Of a stretch of 64,000 bases of DNA, positions 1 through 12,900 are shown piece by piece. The translations under genes were made by a program, and so were the position numbers. Under the pieces are notes generated by a model. The model searched no databases and was not told the DNA's origin. It was given only the letters and a program-made list of their open reading frames with translations. Position 1 is the stretch's first letter. Every line of letters begins with the position of its first letter. Origin of the DNA: Solea solea (taxonomy: Eukaryota > Chordata > Actinopteri > Pleuronectiformes > Soleidae); contig NC_081143.1 in NCBI RefSeq assembly GCF_958295425.1, positions 17,261,016 to 17,325,015 of the forward strand. Reading direction: 5' to 3'.

Positions 1-936
1 AAAGAAGTTAAACAGAAAGAATGCACGAGAAGGAGTCCTGATTTTAACACAATATAAGCTCTGGGATCTTCAAACAAACTCACGCTTGGGCACCATAGGG
101 ACACAACCAACAGAATGAAGTATTCTGGGGGCTGACCTCCCTACTGTCTGCTCTGCTTCTCTCCACAACTGGCTGTTTCATGCGTCTCCAAGCAAAACAA
201 TACAGGCTTTGCCAAAGCAATTCTGTCTGGCAATTCTGTGGGCAAACTGAGACTGGCTCGCACTAACACATTTCATAGGTCGGCTATATCCATCTGCCTC
301 TAATGGCAGCCATTTTCCCTGTGAAAAGCAATAAACACTGACAGAAAAGAGAAGCTGAGACTTTGTGCAAATGAAAAAACAAATGTTAAACAAACTGAAA
401 CAGATCTGTAGTAATGGTGAGAGCAGGCCAGTCTTTCAAAGAATAAAAACTCAATTCAACTTGACAAAATCTAGTAACAAAGGTTGATGACTGAGGGCCT
501 GATTTGCAACCCTCTGTTCGACATCTGAAGACTCCTCAAAGAATTAGTATGAGAGACCCCCTTGCAATGCCCAGTGCGCTATGTTAGCAGGCGTGACAGA
601 CAGTCACAGCCAGTCCAACCGCCATTCACCACCTACACACTCTGTGACTCTGTGCCAAGAGGGCTCGTCCACATCACCAGTCGATGAAGAAAGTCGAGGT
701 ACAAATAGCGTCAACATTGCTCAATTCTGAATGGAAAATAAGATGACTTTGTACTAATCTGACCCCAAATTACATTCTCTAAATCTATGGCTATAAATAA
801 TCTAAATGCTATGGTACATTAACTGCCCTCTGACCTGCAGATATTTATTCATATCAATAAAATTAAAGGGCAAAGGTCAGGGCAGATTTAAGTTCATCTG
901 ACTGTTCCATAGTAAAGGAAAACAAGAAAGACTCAC
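1..936 (-). other. stx8 last intron (part)
   Basis: This stretch lies between the last visible stx8 exon and the left edge. A hydrophobic anchor exon was sought on the minus strand and not found. No other gene or clear repeat was seen. Confidence 0.6.
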
Positions 937-3900
937 CACAGGAGGCTGACTTTGTCTCCACCAGCTTCACTCTTCGGGTCTCATTACGAATCCTGTCGTC
1001 AGTTTTGTCCACGAGATGCGCAAGGTCGTCGATGATTTCTGAGAAGCAAAGAACGAGAGACAAAAGAGGAGGTCAATGAAGTTAATTTCTGCTTTGTATT
1101 ATGCCATTATCTGCCAATATTACGACTTCACAGGGTTTCATTTTATTATACAAAAGACCTCCCAATATGTTTCGCGTAGTAAATTACCCTGAATTATAAA
1201 GTGACAGAACTTGTGCAGAACCTGACATCAGAGCACTCAGTAACTTCAAAAGGCAGAGGCAGCCAACACACAGACATGTGTGTGAGTGGTGGTGAGGGGG
1301 GAGTGGGCTGTGTGAAAGCACTCCTCGCCCTTTCAAATGGTTTCACTACTTCCTGAATCCATTCTGGATTTAATCAGGTCCTGATTCCCTAGTTTCTCAC
1401 CCATGTGCCTTCAATGCGAGACAGAAATTGTTACTCTGACTCACTGTTTTTGGTCATGTTGTAAATCGCAGTGATACTGGTCTGGGGTGCTGTCTGAACG
1501 GGAAAAAATATTGGGCTTGGAGCTTGAACTGAAGCCAATATCTCCTGTCCTTTGATTCCAAACCAAGAAATATAAAAACCTAAACAATATGAGACTGTAT
1601 TGTATACACTTATGCTGCAAAGAAAAAAAATTATTGCAGAGGATTGACAATGAGGCATGCCAACTTTAAAAGTACTGCCTGATTTAGTATTATTGGCGTA
1701 ACGAGGATATGTGCTAAATTTAAAAATCTTTATTGCATGAAACCATAGTATAATGCTGTGGTTTTGACTTTTCGGTTTATCTTGTTTTTAGTATCACATT
1801 ATTAATGTTGATTTTTGGCAAGGGTGTGTTTGGTCGTGTTACATCTTATGCAGATTATACTGTATATTCCATCAGTTTTTGACTTGGGGTAAAAGTGAAA
1901 ATCAATAAAAACAAAACTCCTTCGGAGCACTTTGTGCACTCCGACCCTAATTACTCAACAACAAAAAAATCAGATCCTAATTGTTCATGAGTTTTAAAGA
2001 CTTCACTGATTGTTCCTGCGTGTCCAAAGAGTTTGTATACATGTGTGAGTCTGGCACTTTGGCTACTTCTGTAGGAGTTCCTGACTTGATGGTTCTCCAG
2101 ATGGAAGTCAGTGTGATTTGTTGGAGCAAGCAAATGTGTTGACATGTCATCTCCAGGGGTTCGTCCTCACAACAAAAGCATATCTGCTGAAACACTTCCA
2201 ATTTCTTGATTTAGGATGGCTAGGCATTAGAATGTGGTACTAAATAGAGATAACAATCAGTCAAAACGTAAAAAAAATCTAAACTAATATTCTTTCATCC
2301 AGTTTGCTTGTATATTAAGGTAGGTGTAATTACTTTTAACAGGCTATATCATCTTTATCTAGTTAGCTCTGCTTTACAACAAGAATGAGGCCTGTCTTAG
2401 CCTTCTCAACTGAAAAATATGTAACAAAACAGAACAAAATGGCTGCAAAGCAAAGGCCAGAGAAAGGGCAACTTCACAGATTCATATAAGCCTCTGATAA
2501 AATCAATGGAAGAGGTAGCTAAACTCTTCTTGAAGCCAGAGTTCGTTTCCCAGTGAAAGAGTTCCGTGAGGGAAATACCTTTTATTGCTTCTGCTATATT
2601 GTAAAAGCATTCAGTCTGCATGATTTAAGATTTTTCCCCCCCTCAGAAATGGGTTATGTGACTGAATTCCCACAAGTGAGTGACGAGGGTCATCTACGGC
2701 ATTTGTCTTTGTGAGCACGACCGCCTTTCCCTCTGCTTGCCTTTCAGTTGAAATGGTAAGAAAACACGTTTCCTCGAGTAATAGCTGACAATGCTTGACA
2801 AGATAATTAAGTTGCACAAAAAATGTGAAGGAAGAAAGTGAAACGTGTCCATGTGGAGGGCCAGAGGATGGAGGGGCAAGGACAAGGGGATGGAAGACGT
2901 GAGAGTGCCGTATGTACGGTGTCCCCGGAGACTCCCACATCATCAACGAAGCATCAGGCAACAATTTGGAAGGAGGAAACTCCTTCACTGGCAGGGGAGG
3001 AACCATTTGTGCCGCATGCCACTTCAGCTAGTCATAAAGGATGTTTTTGGTTTGCTCATGCCAAGTTTCTTGAATCAGTCCTGACCCTGCAATAATAATC
3101 TGAGTTCACTGATGAATTCGCAAACCGTGCCAACATACATCACAGCTCGGCCGTGACCTTTAAATACAGCTGCTATGAAACGCTGAATTAATTTTTTGGA
3201 ACAGCAGCCCTACAGGATATTGACTTTTCACATCCATCGTCATTCAGCTCACCCCGTTATCAAGCCACATTTCTAACAATATAGTTCTAAATTTCCCAAC
3301 AAAACTTGTAGCTCTCATGTGTGACAGCTGCTGGCCATGGGTTGGATCTGCCAGACCGCAAGAAGGCCCAGATCAGGCAAGATCACCTCTGCCAAGGAAG
3401 TTATTTTAAATGCTATTATACTGGTTAACCCTTAAAAGTCAAGTGTGGGAGAGCATGGCACATGTGCAAACAAACAAGGTGCTGTACATTTGATAGTCAG
3501 AATCTTTTCCGATTATTTCCTTTCCCTTAATTGCAGAGTAAAGTAGAGTAACTCATCCCATCTTTGCAGCTTATTAAGGATAGTGCTCTGAACAAAAACT
3601 GAAAACCTAGTATAATGTTATTTATATAATAAAATCCCCACTAAATACTGTATCATCAATAAGTATATTAGTTTTTTAATAACATAAACATCGCAGAAAA
3701 ACTTTATTTGAGGTGCCCACCCACCTCCAAAAAGCGATTTATTTATTTTTTATGAAGGGGAATCTTGAATAAGGAACAGCGCTGGACCCACAGCCACCAC
3801 CTCATCTGTCAAACATGGCAGTGGCTCTGATCTCAGTCCAGCTGAGCAGCACACGAGACCCCACAACAAACAAGAGCTGACGGAGGCTGCAGTGATTTTC

Positions 3901-6900
3901 TGGGAGAGCATCTGCTGCAAAGATACAAAGTGTCTGCTGATGGCTGCAGGTCAGACATTTCACGCAGTCATGGAAAGCAAATGATTCTCCTACAACATAT
4001 CAAATGCCATGATTTTGGTGTCACTATTTAAACCCTGAAAATAAAGAACCAAAAAATTGTAACTGCCAACTGCTTACAGTAATGATTCTTATAATATCAG
4101 CTGTAAAGCATATAGTGACTTATGCAATGCTGTCTTTCAGTGGGCAATGTGTAAGAATCCAAACTGCAAATTTAAGAATCCATACTGTAACATAAACTCT
4201 GTCAATCATCAAAAAAATAATTATACATGCATCATCAGTGGATGAAGAATGGACAGACAACCTGGTCCATCTGTGTTCAGGTTATTCCTGCATAGACCCC
4301 CGAAGCACACACGGGAATAGGAGACAGATGTTCTCATGACGTCACCTACTAACCCACGCTGGTGACTTCCAGTGTAATCTCAGCACATTTTTTTTTTAAC
4401 TTATTATTGTTTCCAAAATTGACCTGAAACTTGAATCATTCTAAATTGATCTACGATAACAATGTGGATCAAACAAATGAGTGATTGCTTGGACAGCTAC
4501 TATATGCTAATTGGACAAATTATCATCACAAAGCCAGTGCGCATTGAATCAGTTTCTTGTTGACCTTTACGTCACAGAAAAACAAACAGTGAACGCCAAG
4601 ATGGACGGTGAGATGGAGCGTGCTGTGGTTCCTGCTGTACAAGTTAATCGTGATACAAATTAGATGGAGTATGGCTCTTGTGGTTGCTGCGTTGGTCAAA
4701 GAAAGACTCCGCTGCCGTATGATTTCTTGCAACGACTCCTACTTGAAATTTTGGTGCATGCACAGAAAACCAAGTCCGACTCCAGTCGTAAGTATATACA
4801 TGCAGAAGTAATCGCACTATGAATCGCATTATCCAGGTATGTTAGTTCGACTAAGACTAGCTGGATTTTAGTCGGACTAAAGCGTTTCCCTGACATTGAG
4901 AAAACCCAATTATTGTCTTAGTCCGACTAAAATCAGACTTTTAACATGCACGTAAATGCATGTGTCAGCAAGGAGGTGCCTTAAAGGACTCAGCATCACT
5001 ATTGTGGCAGTGGCCCACCTATGGAAGAAACATGACCTTTCAGGTTGTTGAGGGTAAATTCTGGGTAAAAAGAATGTGATAGGACTTATTTGGAATGAAT
5101 GATCACTTATGAATCGCTGCTGACATGGAGCCACTCCACCTGTTGAGCATGTATTTTATAAACAAAAGCCCAAGATACTTGAACTCTTTCACACTGAGCA
5201 GTGACTCACTTCAAAACCAAAGGGAGCGCTCTCTTCCGAGAAAGTCATCTTCCCTCCAAGCCTAATGATCTGCACAGATTTTCTGACAAGTCAAACTCCC
5301 TTGCAGGAGAGCGCCATCTTCCATCAGCCAAGCTCCTGCATCATAACTAATAACCATGATAAGCCACATGATTGAGCAATTAGTGGACTGTCTGATTCAA
5401 TTTAGGAAACAACAAAACAAGCCAGGTCCAAGGTCATGATAGAAATGCAGAGCTCTGATACATTGTCCAGATCGACAAAGGCAAGTGGGGGAGAAGGATA
5501 ATGGAAAAAACAGATTGTTGGGTAAGAGCACAGACAACACGCAGGCCCAGATTAAGCCTGTGATATGTATGTTGCTTGTTGAGTTATGATTACTGTTCAT
5601 TAAAGGGAGAGGACAGTTGTGGGAATGAGAGACACATCAAGTCCATGTGTGTAAGTGAATGCTAAGGTTGAGGTTCAGGGATTCACAAATATAACATCCT
5701 GTGCAAAATTTCCTCTGGTTTCATTTTTTGGGAAATGATTCAGCCATAACACAGAGCCACGCGCCACTAAAACAGTAAATGCTCCTTGCCAATTGCCCAA
5801 CAGATTTTTATAATGCCACTGTCGGTAAATCAATTTCAACACAAATTACACAATATTACATAACGTTGTTTCACAGACCACAGATATGTCACTTCAAAGG
5901 TTTGGTCTCTATTTTAAATTGAATTCTCCAACCCCAAAACTACATCCGCGTTAAGTCTCTAATATGCTGATTCATATTTGCAAAGAGTGCAGCAGTCGTG
6001 GTTTTGGTTTGTGTGTGTGCATGTGGTGGAGGCACTATCATAAACAGCGACACCCCAGAGTGGCTCCAGGATGTGCTGTATTAACTCTGTGTGTTATTGC
6101 AGGACTCATTCCCAGAGAGGGCACAGTGCACAGAGAAAATGCTTGTTTTCTCTCACCAATTTAAATACAATCTGACTCAGTGGGGCTAATTCTGTTGAGC
6201 TTATTCAGTGGATGATTTCTCCCGAGGATATGGAGAAAGAGGAAAGTAAAGACAGACACCCCACCTCTTCCATCCCTTGTTGTAGTGCAGAGGGGGGGCT
6301 GACCACAACTGTTACCAATTGGCCCTTGTGTGACTGTGTATAGAGGGTAGTGCTCTGTTGCCAACCAAAACACACACACATCTCTGAATGTAATTGGAAC
6401 TTTACTTGGCACACACAGAGGCACTGAGCATGGGCAATTATGGTATTTACAAGAAGTTGCACAGTCTTGGACGAGTTTCTATCAACTTATTTCAACTTTT
6501 TTTTCTTCCGCTCTCGGCTGCTCATTGTAAACAATCTCACCCTGAAGGTCTGTTGGAAGTGAGGATTGGGGGAGTTTTAGCCACAACCTCAAGAAGTTAC
6601 CCATTTTTTTAACCAAGTGCAGAATCTGACAAATCATTTGAAATCTGCCATAATAGAACTGACATAAATACAAAAAAACAAATGGTCCTAATAATGTTTT
6701 TGGCCAATGCAATACAATAGGAGTGAGGACACATACACACACATAAAACAGACACTTTCCTCTCCTAAAAGTCCCCTAGCATACAATAAAAATGTCACTT
6801 TACTTCTTCACACTGGGCCTCCTATTGTTGTTTAAATATTCACACTGGTGATGGGAGTGAATGACTTAACCCTTTGTGTTCTGGTGTCCAACACCAACAG

Positions 6901-9900
6901 TTCAACGAAGGCAAATATATGTTTCACGTCGAGGCCAACCATGTAAAATTACTGAATACAAAGTACAATCTTAGGAATTTGATGTGCTGCTGGACACTTG
7001 TCCCACACTTCTTTGCTCATGAGAAATTAGCAGTATTAAGACAGGTTACAAGGAAAACATTAAATATTTCATGATATGTGAAATAATATAAAAGAAATAA
7101 TAAAAAGAAAAATGAAAGGACCAGTGTGTAAGAATTAGTGACATAAAATGCTAAAACTGCAGATTATAACAAATGGGGGACTGCTCACCCCTCCCATACC
7201 CAATCACATCACGGAACTATGGTGGCCTTCACATACTAGACGAGATTTTAAGGCCCTTGCATAAAGGACATATAAAAGGCTCTAATAATAATAAACCTTA
7301 TTTAAATGTGTTTTTTTTTCTTTGATTTTTTTTTTTGCCAGTCTAATCCTGAAAGAATTGTGTGGACATACTAAAACAAGGTCAGTGCAGATAGGCAGCA
7401 CATACTATGTCAACATGGTAAACATCCAACAATTTATTGTTCTGAGCTTGGTGTGAATAATAGTATGTACTTCATTCTTGGCATCCACCCTGTTTTTTTT
7501 ATGTATTTTAAGAGCACATGTGCTGCTGGGGTTTGTGAAGACATCACCATACACAGGATTTACACTTCTAACATCTGGCCTTCTGAAGTGCTGGGTCACA
7601 TGTGTACAGATTAGTCTCACCACTGGGCATTATCAGCCACCCCCAGCCCCAATGAATCTCTGGGTCCCTCCAAATCAGGGTTGTCAAACTCAATCACAAA
7701 AGGGGGCCGAAATTAAAAACTGTGTCCAAGACGAGGGCCAGACTAAGTCAAATAATATAAAATTCAGAACAAACCAAGCTGAAGTAGATTAAATCAAAAA
7801 TCTAATTTGAAATTCAAGATGTTATGTTAAGGATATATTAGTAAAAGCAATGGATATAGGATGATTTTCCCATGTTATAGCCTCAGAAAGGCTAGCTATC
7901 AACATTGGACTACTGTTTCAAAGTGATGTACACATCAGGCTGAGAACTCACAAAGCATAAAATGTTTCATACTATATATATATGTATATATATCACATAT
8001 CCCCCCTAAGGTTCTGGCTCTGTGTTTTCAGTAAGCATTTAATTTATTTTACAAGTAGTAGTACTCGATGTGTGGTACTAATGTGTGTCATATGTGGCCC
8101 TATCTTACGCCCAGTGCAAAGTGGCATAAGGTGAAGCACAAGTGTCATTGTAAGTTTCCAACGGGCACAGGCGTTATTTTCACTCCCCGCGCCCACGTCG
8201 TGTAGGTGGCAAATGCACTTGCGCTCATCAGTGTGCCCACGACAGGTGTGTTGGTCAAGCACAATGTTAGCACATTAATCTTGAGGCAGCAGAAAGCCAC
8301 TGTGCCATTGACCAACAAAAAACTGGTCTACACATGGCACACATCACTCCTCCTCATCAGTTAAATGCAGTTTGAATGTTGCAATTTATTATCCTGTGCA
8401 GTCTAATTGAGTTGTTGATGGGACAGAGGATCAGTTGACGGTGAAAGTAAAGGGTCCACCATCCCTGATTTTTTTTTATTTTGCATTAGACACACCCTCA
8501 TGTGCCTTTTATCTCGTGGGCCAAATACAACTGTATTGTGGGCCTGACGTGATCTGACAAAAACCCCTCACTCCCAGGTAAACATGTTGGAGTTCCATTG
8601 CATCATTAGACATCGTCTTGCTATAAGTACAGTAACTTATTACATGGCCACACTTGCAAATGATCAAAATATCTTGTAATCTATGGTTGTTCGTCACACT
8701 GTGTGGTAAAACACTTTTTCAATGAAAACTTTGTGTTGGCACTGTCTCTGTCAGCATTGGACTAAAAGTAACTTCACTACTCCAGCAGGAAAAGTCATAG
8801 CCGAGTAACAGCTGCAAGACATTGCCTTCGACCGCTGAATATTCATTCATGCTGATGCGGTAACATGTCAACTATGGAATCATTTAAATTGCTAACTGCA
8901 GTGTCACCAATGAGTCCGAGTCAAGTTCTCACTGGTCACACAATCGTCAAGTGAGCACTTAATAATAACTGAATGAAAAAGGACAGTGAGAGGTAAATGT
9001 GAACTACACCAAAAAGATGGGGCAGTAATGACTGACCACTTTGACTGCCATTACATTTCCACAGTTACAGCCACAACCATTTGTGTGCTCGATATGAAAA
9101 TAAAATTAGTTGAGAGTTTCACTTCTCCAGCCCTGCTCCGTTTACTCCAAAATCCATCACTATGCATGATGGACAGGAAAATAATGACCAGCTGACAATG
9201 AAGGCTTTCTTAAGTTGAGCTCCATTTAGAAAGGACACACTTCAAAGAAAATCCCATTTATTCAAAAGAAATAACACCTTGATTTGGTTTTAGCAGATAC
9301 AGTCCATTTGTAGACACAAAGAGAAGATTAATGTCATTTATGGTAATGCAGTTCACCAAAGTTCTGTGGGAGAAGAACCTTGGACTTCTCCCACAGAACC
9401 ATTTCTTATTTTCATGGAAACCGTAGGGTTTGGAGAAATATCCAACTGATCAATTTTACATTTATCTATGACTGTCCAACACACAACTTGGAAAGAACAA
9501 TCAAATTTATGCTTGAACAACAACCAAAGTAACTCATCTTAGCATACTGCCTGAGTGACAATTTAAAAAAAAAAAAAAAAATACTTATCAGCAGAAAATA
9601 ATGTGTTGTCAGGGTTTAGCATTAATGAGCTTAGGCTGATAAATTATAAATGTTTTCTTTTTCAGACTTGATTATGAGGGGCTAAACTCACAAGCACCTC
9701 TATGGCCGGACACTAAACAGTGAATGCCAATCCGCATGAATGAAGTCAGTCATGCTTAATACACAAATTATGTGTTTGGTCATTTTGTAAAACAATGGTT
9801 AAAAAAATGGTGTGTAAACCAAAAGCACTGAGAGAAACCCTGATCGTTACTATGCTTTTGCCACTATTCTTCTTATGGCCAGGTGCCACTGAACAATGCA

Positions 9901-12900
9901 CACATGATGAGCATGAGGGTGCCAGCAGCAGCAGCAGTGGCAGCAGCAGTGGTACTGGAGGCGGCAGTGAGAGGCAGGGACCACCCTGTCATTGGCACAG
10001 CACCTCCAAACCAGCTGCAGTTACACTACCATCACACTTCATCAGCAAGGACACCCAAGAGAGGATTGCATATTGAGAAGCTAGCATCTAATGAAAATTT
10101 TAAAACAGTCAAGGTTTGACTGGACGAGGTTCAGGGGACATGACATCAACAGGTTTAAAAAAAAACCTGGCTACTGTACTCTCGCTACACATTAGTTCTC
10201 GTACAAAGTCTATAAAAAGCAATACTATTCATGATTAATGAAAATTATTGTTTTGGAAAAGACAGTTATTCAGTTACAGCACATGGCGAGAGTAATTTTT
10301 GTGGTGTAATGTATTTATTCGGCAAACGATGATGTCATGAGTCTGCGACTTCTTAGAATGACAGCTGTGAACAACAGTAACAGTGGCAAGCGAAGGTAAC
10401 GCAACAATTTTATAGCTGCAAAGAGAATTTGTTGCTGACACTAAATTTTACTTTAAAAAAAAAAAAGGATTTCTCTAAGACAAACCAATAGCCGTGGTGA
10501 GTTTCTAAAACTTTTGTGCTGTACTTGAGTATAGCCGGTTTGTTTAACAGTACTATTAGCTTTCTCTTTTATGACTGATTTGTAAACAGATTATTAAAAC
10601 AACATTAAAAAAATCAAAAAAATTCTGGTTTTTAATTGAAATGATCTGAGTCTAGTAACTCAAAATCCCCCGCTGTGCGTGGAGATTCCCGGCAGTGTGC
10701 TGAGTGGCCTGCCAACTGACTGACTGAGGAGTTATGGAGGGTACTTTGATCTTCACGCCAGACTCTGTTATACTCATAATGCGCTCACACGCATGGAGAC
10801 ACGTATGCTCTCGCGCACAGACGCTGACACAAACATGCATGCATACACGTGGTCGATGAGCACTATACAGACAGACACACCCCAAACAGATGAACACACA
10901 CTTCCCGGACGTGATACACTTCCGACAGACCTTCGCTTCCCAGACTGTATGCTCATTGATGTTAAGAGAGAACAGGAGCAGCAGTAACATATACTGAGCT
11001 GTATTACACTTGATAGAGATGTTTTATAGTGGAAAAGAGAGTTTGGGGCCAGATGGTCTTTATCTGCTGCAGATCTGTGAGGATGTGGGACATGAAGCAT
11101 CACCATGTTATTGTTCAGCCTGGAAATTTCTCAGATAAGGTGGGATGAAATCTGGACTGTACTTTCGATCATGCACTACGCATGAGTGTTCTTTTGAGAA
11201 GTCTTTCAATATGGACCTTGAGTTCAAAGTCACAATTTATAGAAAGATAATGGATAGTAAATAGTGGATTATAGAAAGATAACAAGCATCGCAAAGCTCT
11301 TGAAGCTTACTTCAAACAAAAGTCAAGTGTTATGATGTATTTAATCATCACATTCAGGCATGGCAGTATAGTTTTATGGAGATATCAATCTGTTTCTTAG
11401 AAGCCACCCAACATTGCTACACTTGCAGTTAAACAGGAATGGGTAGTGTAAATGTCTGCGTAAGCAAACAGAAAGGCTATCAGTGACATTTCTTCTTATA
11501 ATGCAATAATATGCAAGAGGAGAAGTGAAGATGTGTATAATTTGGTAAATCAACAAACATGGCAATACATAAATACTGAAGCTCTACTTGCTTGTATTTT
11601 CTGGATGAGGATGAGCCGATACGATAAGTGTCAGTATCGCTCAGATAATGTCTAAAATCAAATAAAGCCTGGTACGTGCATCAGCACAAATGTCTCATTA
11701 GAGCCGACCTGTTTAAAAGATATTAAAGGCTATATCTGACTGATATTTGTCTTCAGGAATTTAGATATAGACAAATGGACTTGCTTTGGTTAACTCCTAA
11801 AGAAACTGTAAGACAGTGAGACCACACCCTGTAGACACTAGACGAAACGTCATCACTCTGTATATTCTGCTCTGTGATTGAATTAATCAACTAGGTTCAA
11901 ACCTCATCAGTGGGGACAGTCCCACCACTCTGAAGTGTAAACATTGTCTTGTTTGAAGTGTGTCTCAGTGCAGGAAGTAGACAAGTCAAGGTGGCTCAAT
12001 TGTCATGTGAAAAGACCCCATGGTGAGTAAAAGGTCCCCAGAAGGAAATAGCCTTCCTGAGTAAATCACAATGGATATGTAAATGTAAAGTGTCTGTATT
12101 CTGGTGGGATATCTTGGATATAAGGGACAGAGCTCCCATTCACCGTTGAGTTGGACTGCTTAACAGAAGCTCCCACACATCAACTGTGTGTCATACAACT
12201 TACTGGCTGTATTTTTCTACCACTGGACATTTCAATAAACTGGTATGTTAAACCCTTCATTTCTAATATTGCCTTGTTGAGACTTTTGTTCTAAATAGTT
12301 AAGAATCTGTTATTGAAGATTTATTTAGTCTAGTTATATGGTGAGATTTAACACTCAAACCCTCCACCTCTGAGTTGAATAGAAAAGATTGAGTAACATG
12401 TCCTGTAAACTGTTGTGTTACATTTCTGACCTCTGAATACTTCAACCCAGGTGTCTCGGCTATTCTTCCATGTTCAACAAGGGCTATACCCTTCACCTCT
12501 GAGTTGAATAGAAAAGATTGAGTATTATGTCCTGTAAACTGTTGTGTTACATTTCTGACCTCTGAATACTTCAACCTAGGCATTAGGGCTAATCTTCTAT
12601 GTGGAAAAAGGTCACTGAGTGGTTTTTATAATATAAACCATCCCTGAACTAGACCAGTGTCAGATTTCTTGACAATAGGATTGAATTCTTAAAGGGTTTA
12701 CATTTTAAATGATTGTTTAACTTTAATTCCCACAATATTTAAAAGTAAAGTTAATTGTTGTTTAAATGGAGTCAGATTGAATAAATATTTACTATACTTT
12801 ACTTTACTTTGGAAAACCTCGTGCTAACGCCGGAAAGACAGAATACTTCTTGGGGAGAGATTGTTACTTGGCGGTAGATATTTCCTCCCCTACAGTTTGG

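Noticed and set aside
1951..2201. Cysteine-containing minus-strand ORFs possibly from a LINE
   Set aside because: Resemblance too weak and no second motif nearby.
9795..10119. Two overlapping ORFs rich in Ser/Ala around an AGC-type repeat
   Set aside because: They arise from a short CAG-like simple repeat in intron DNA; no domain and no splice context.
12299..12583. 94-codon minus-strand ORF in the LTR, with an internal protein repeat, duplicated exactly at 17653-17937
   Set aside because: The repeat is the 129-bp DNA duplication read in frame, and the two copies are the two LTRs. There is no support for a protein.
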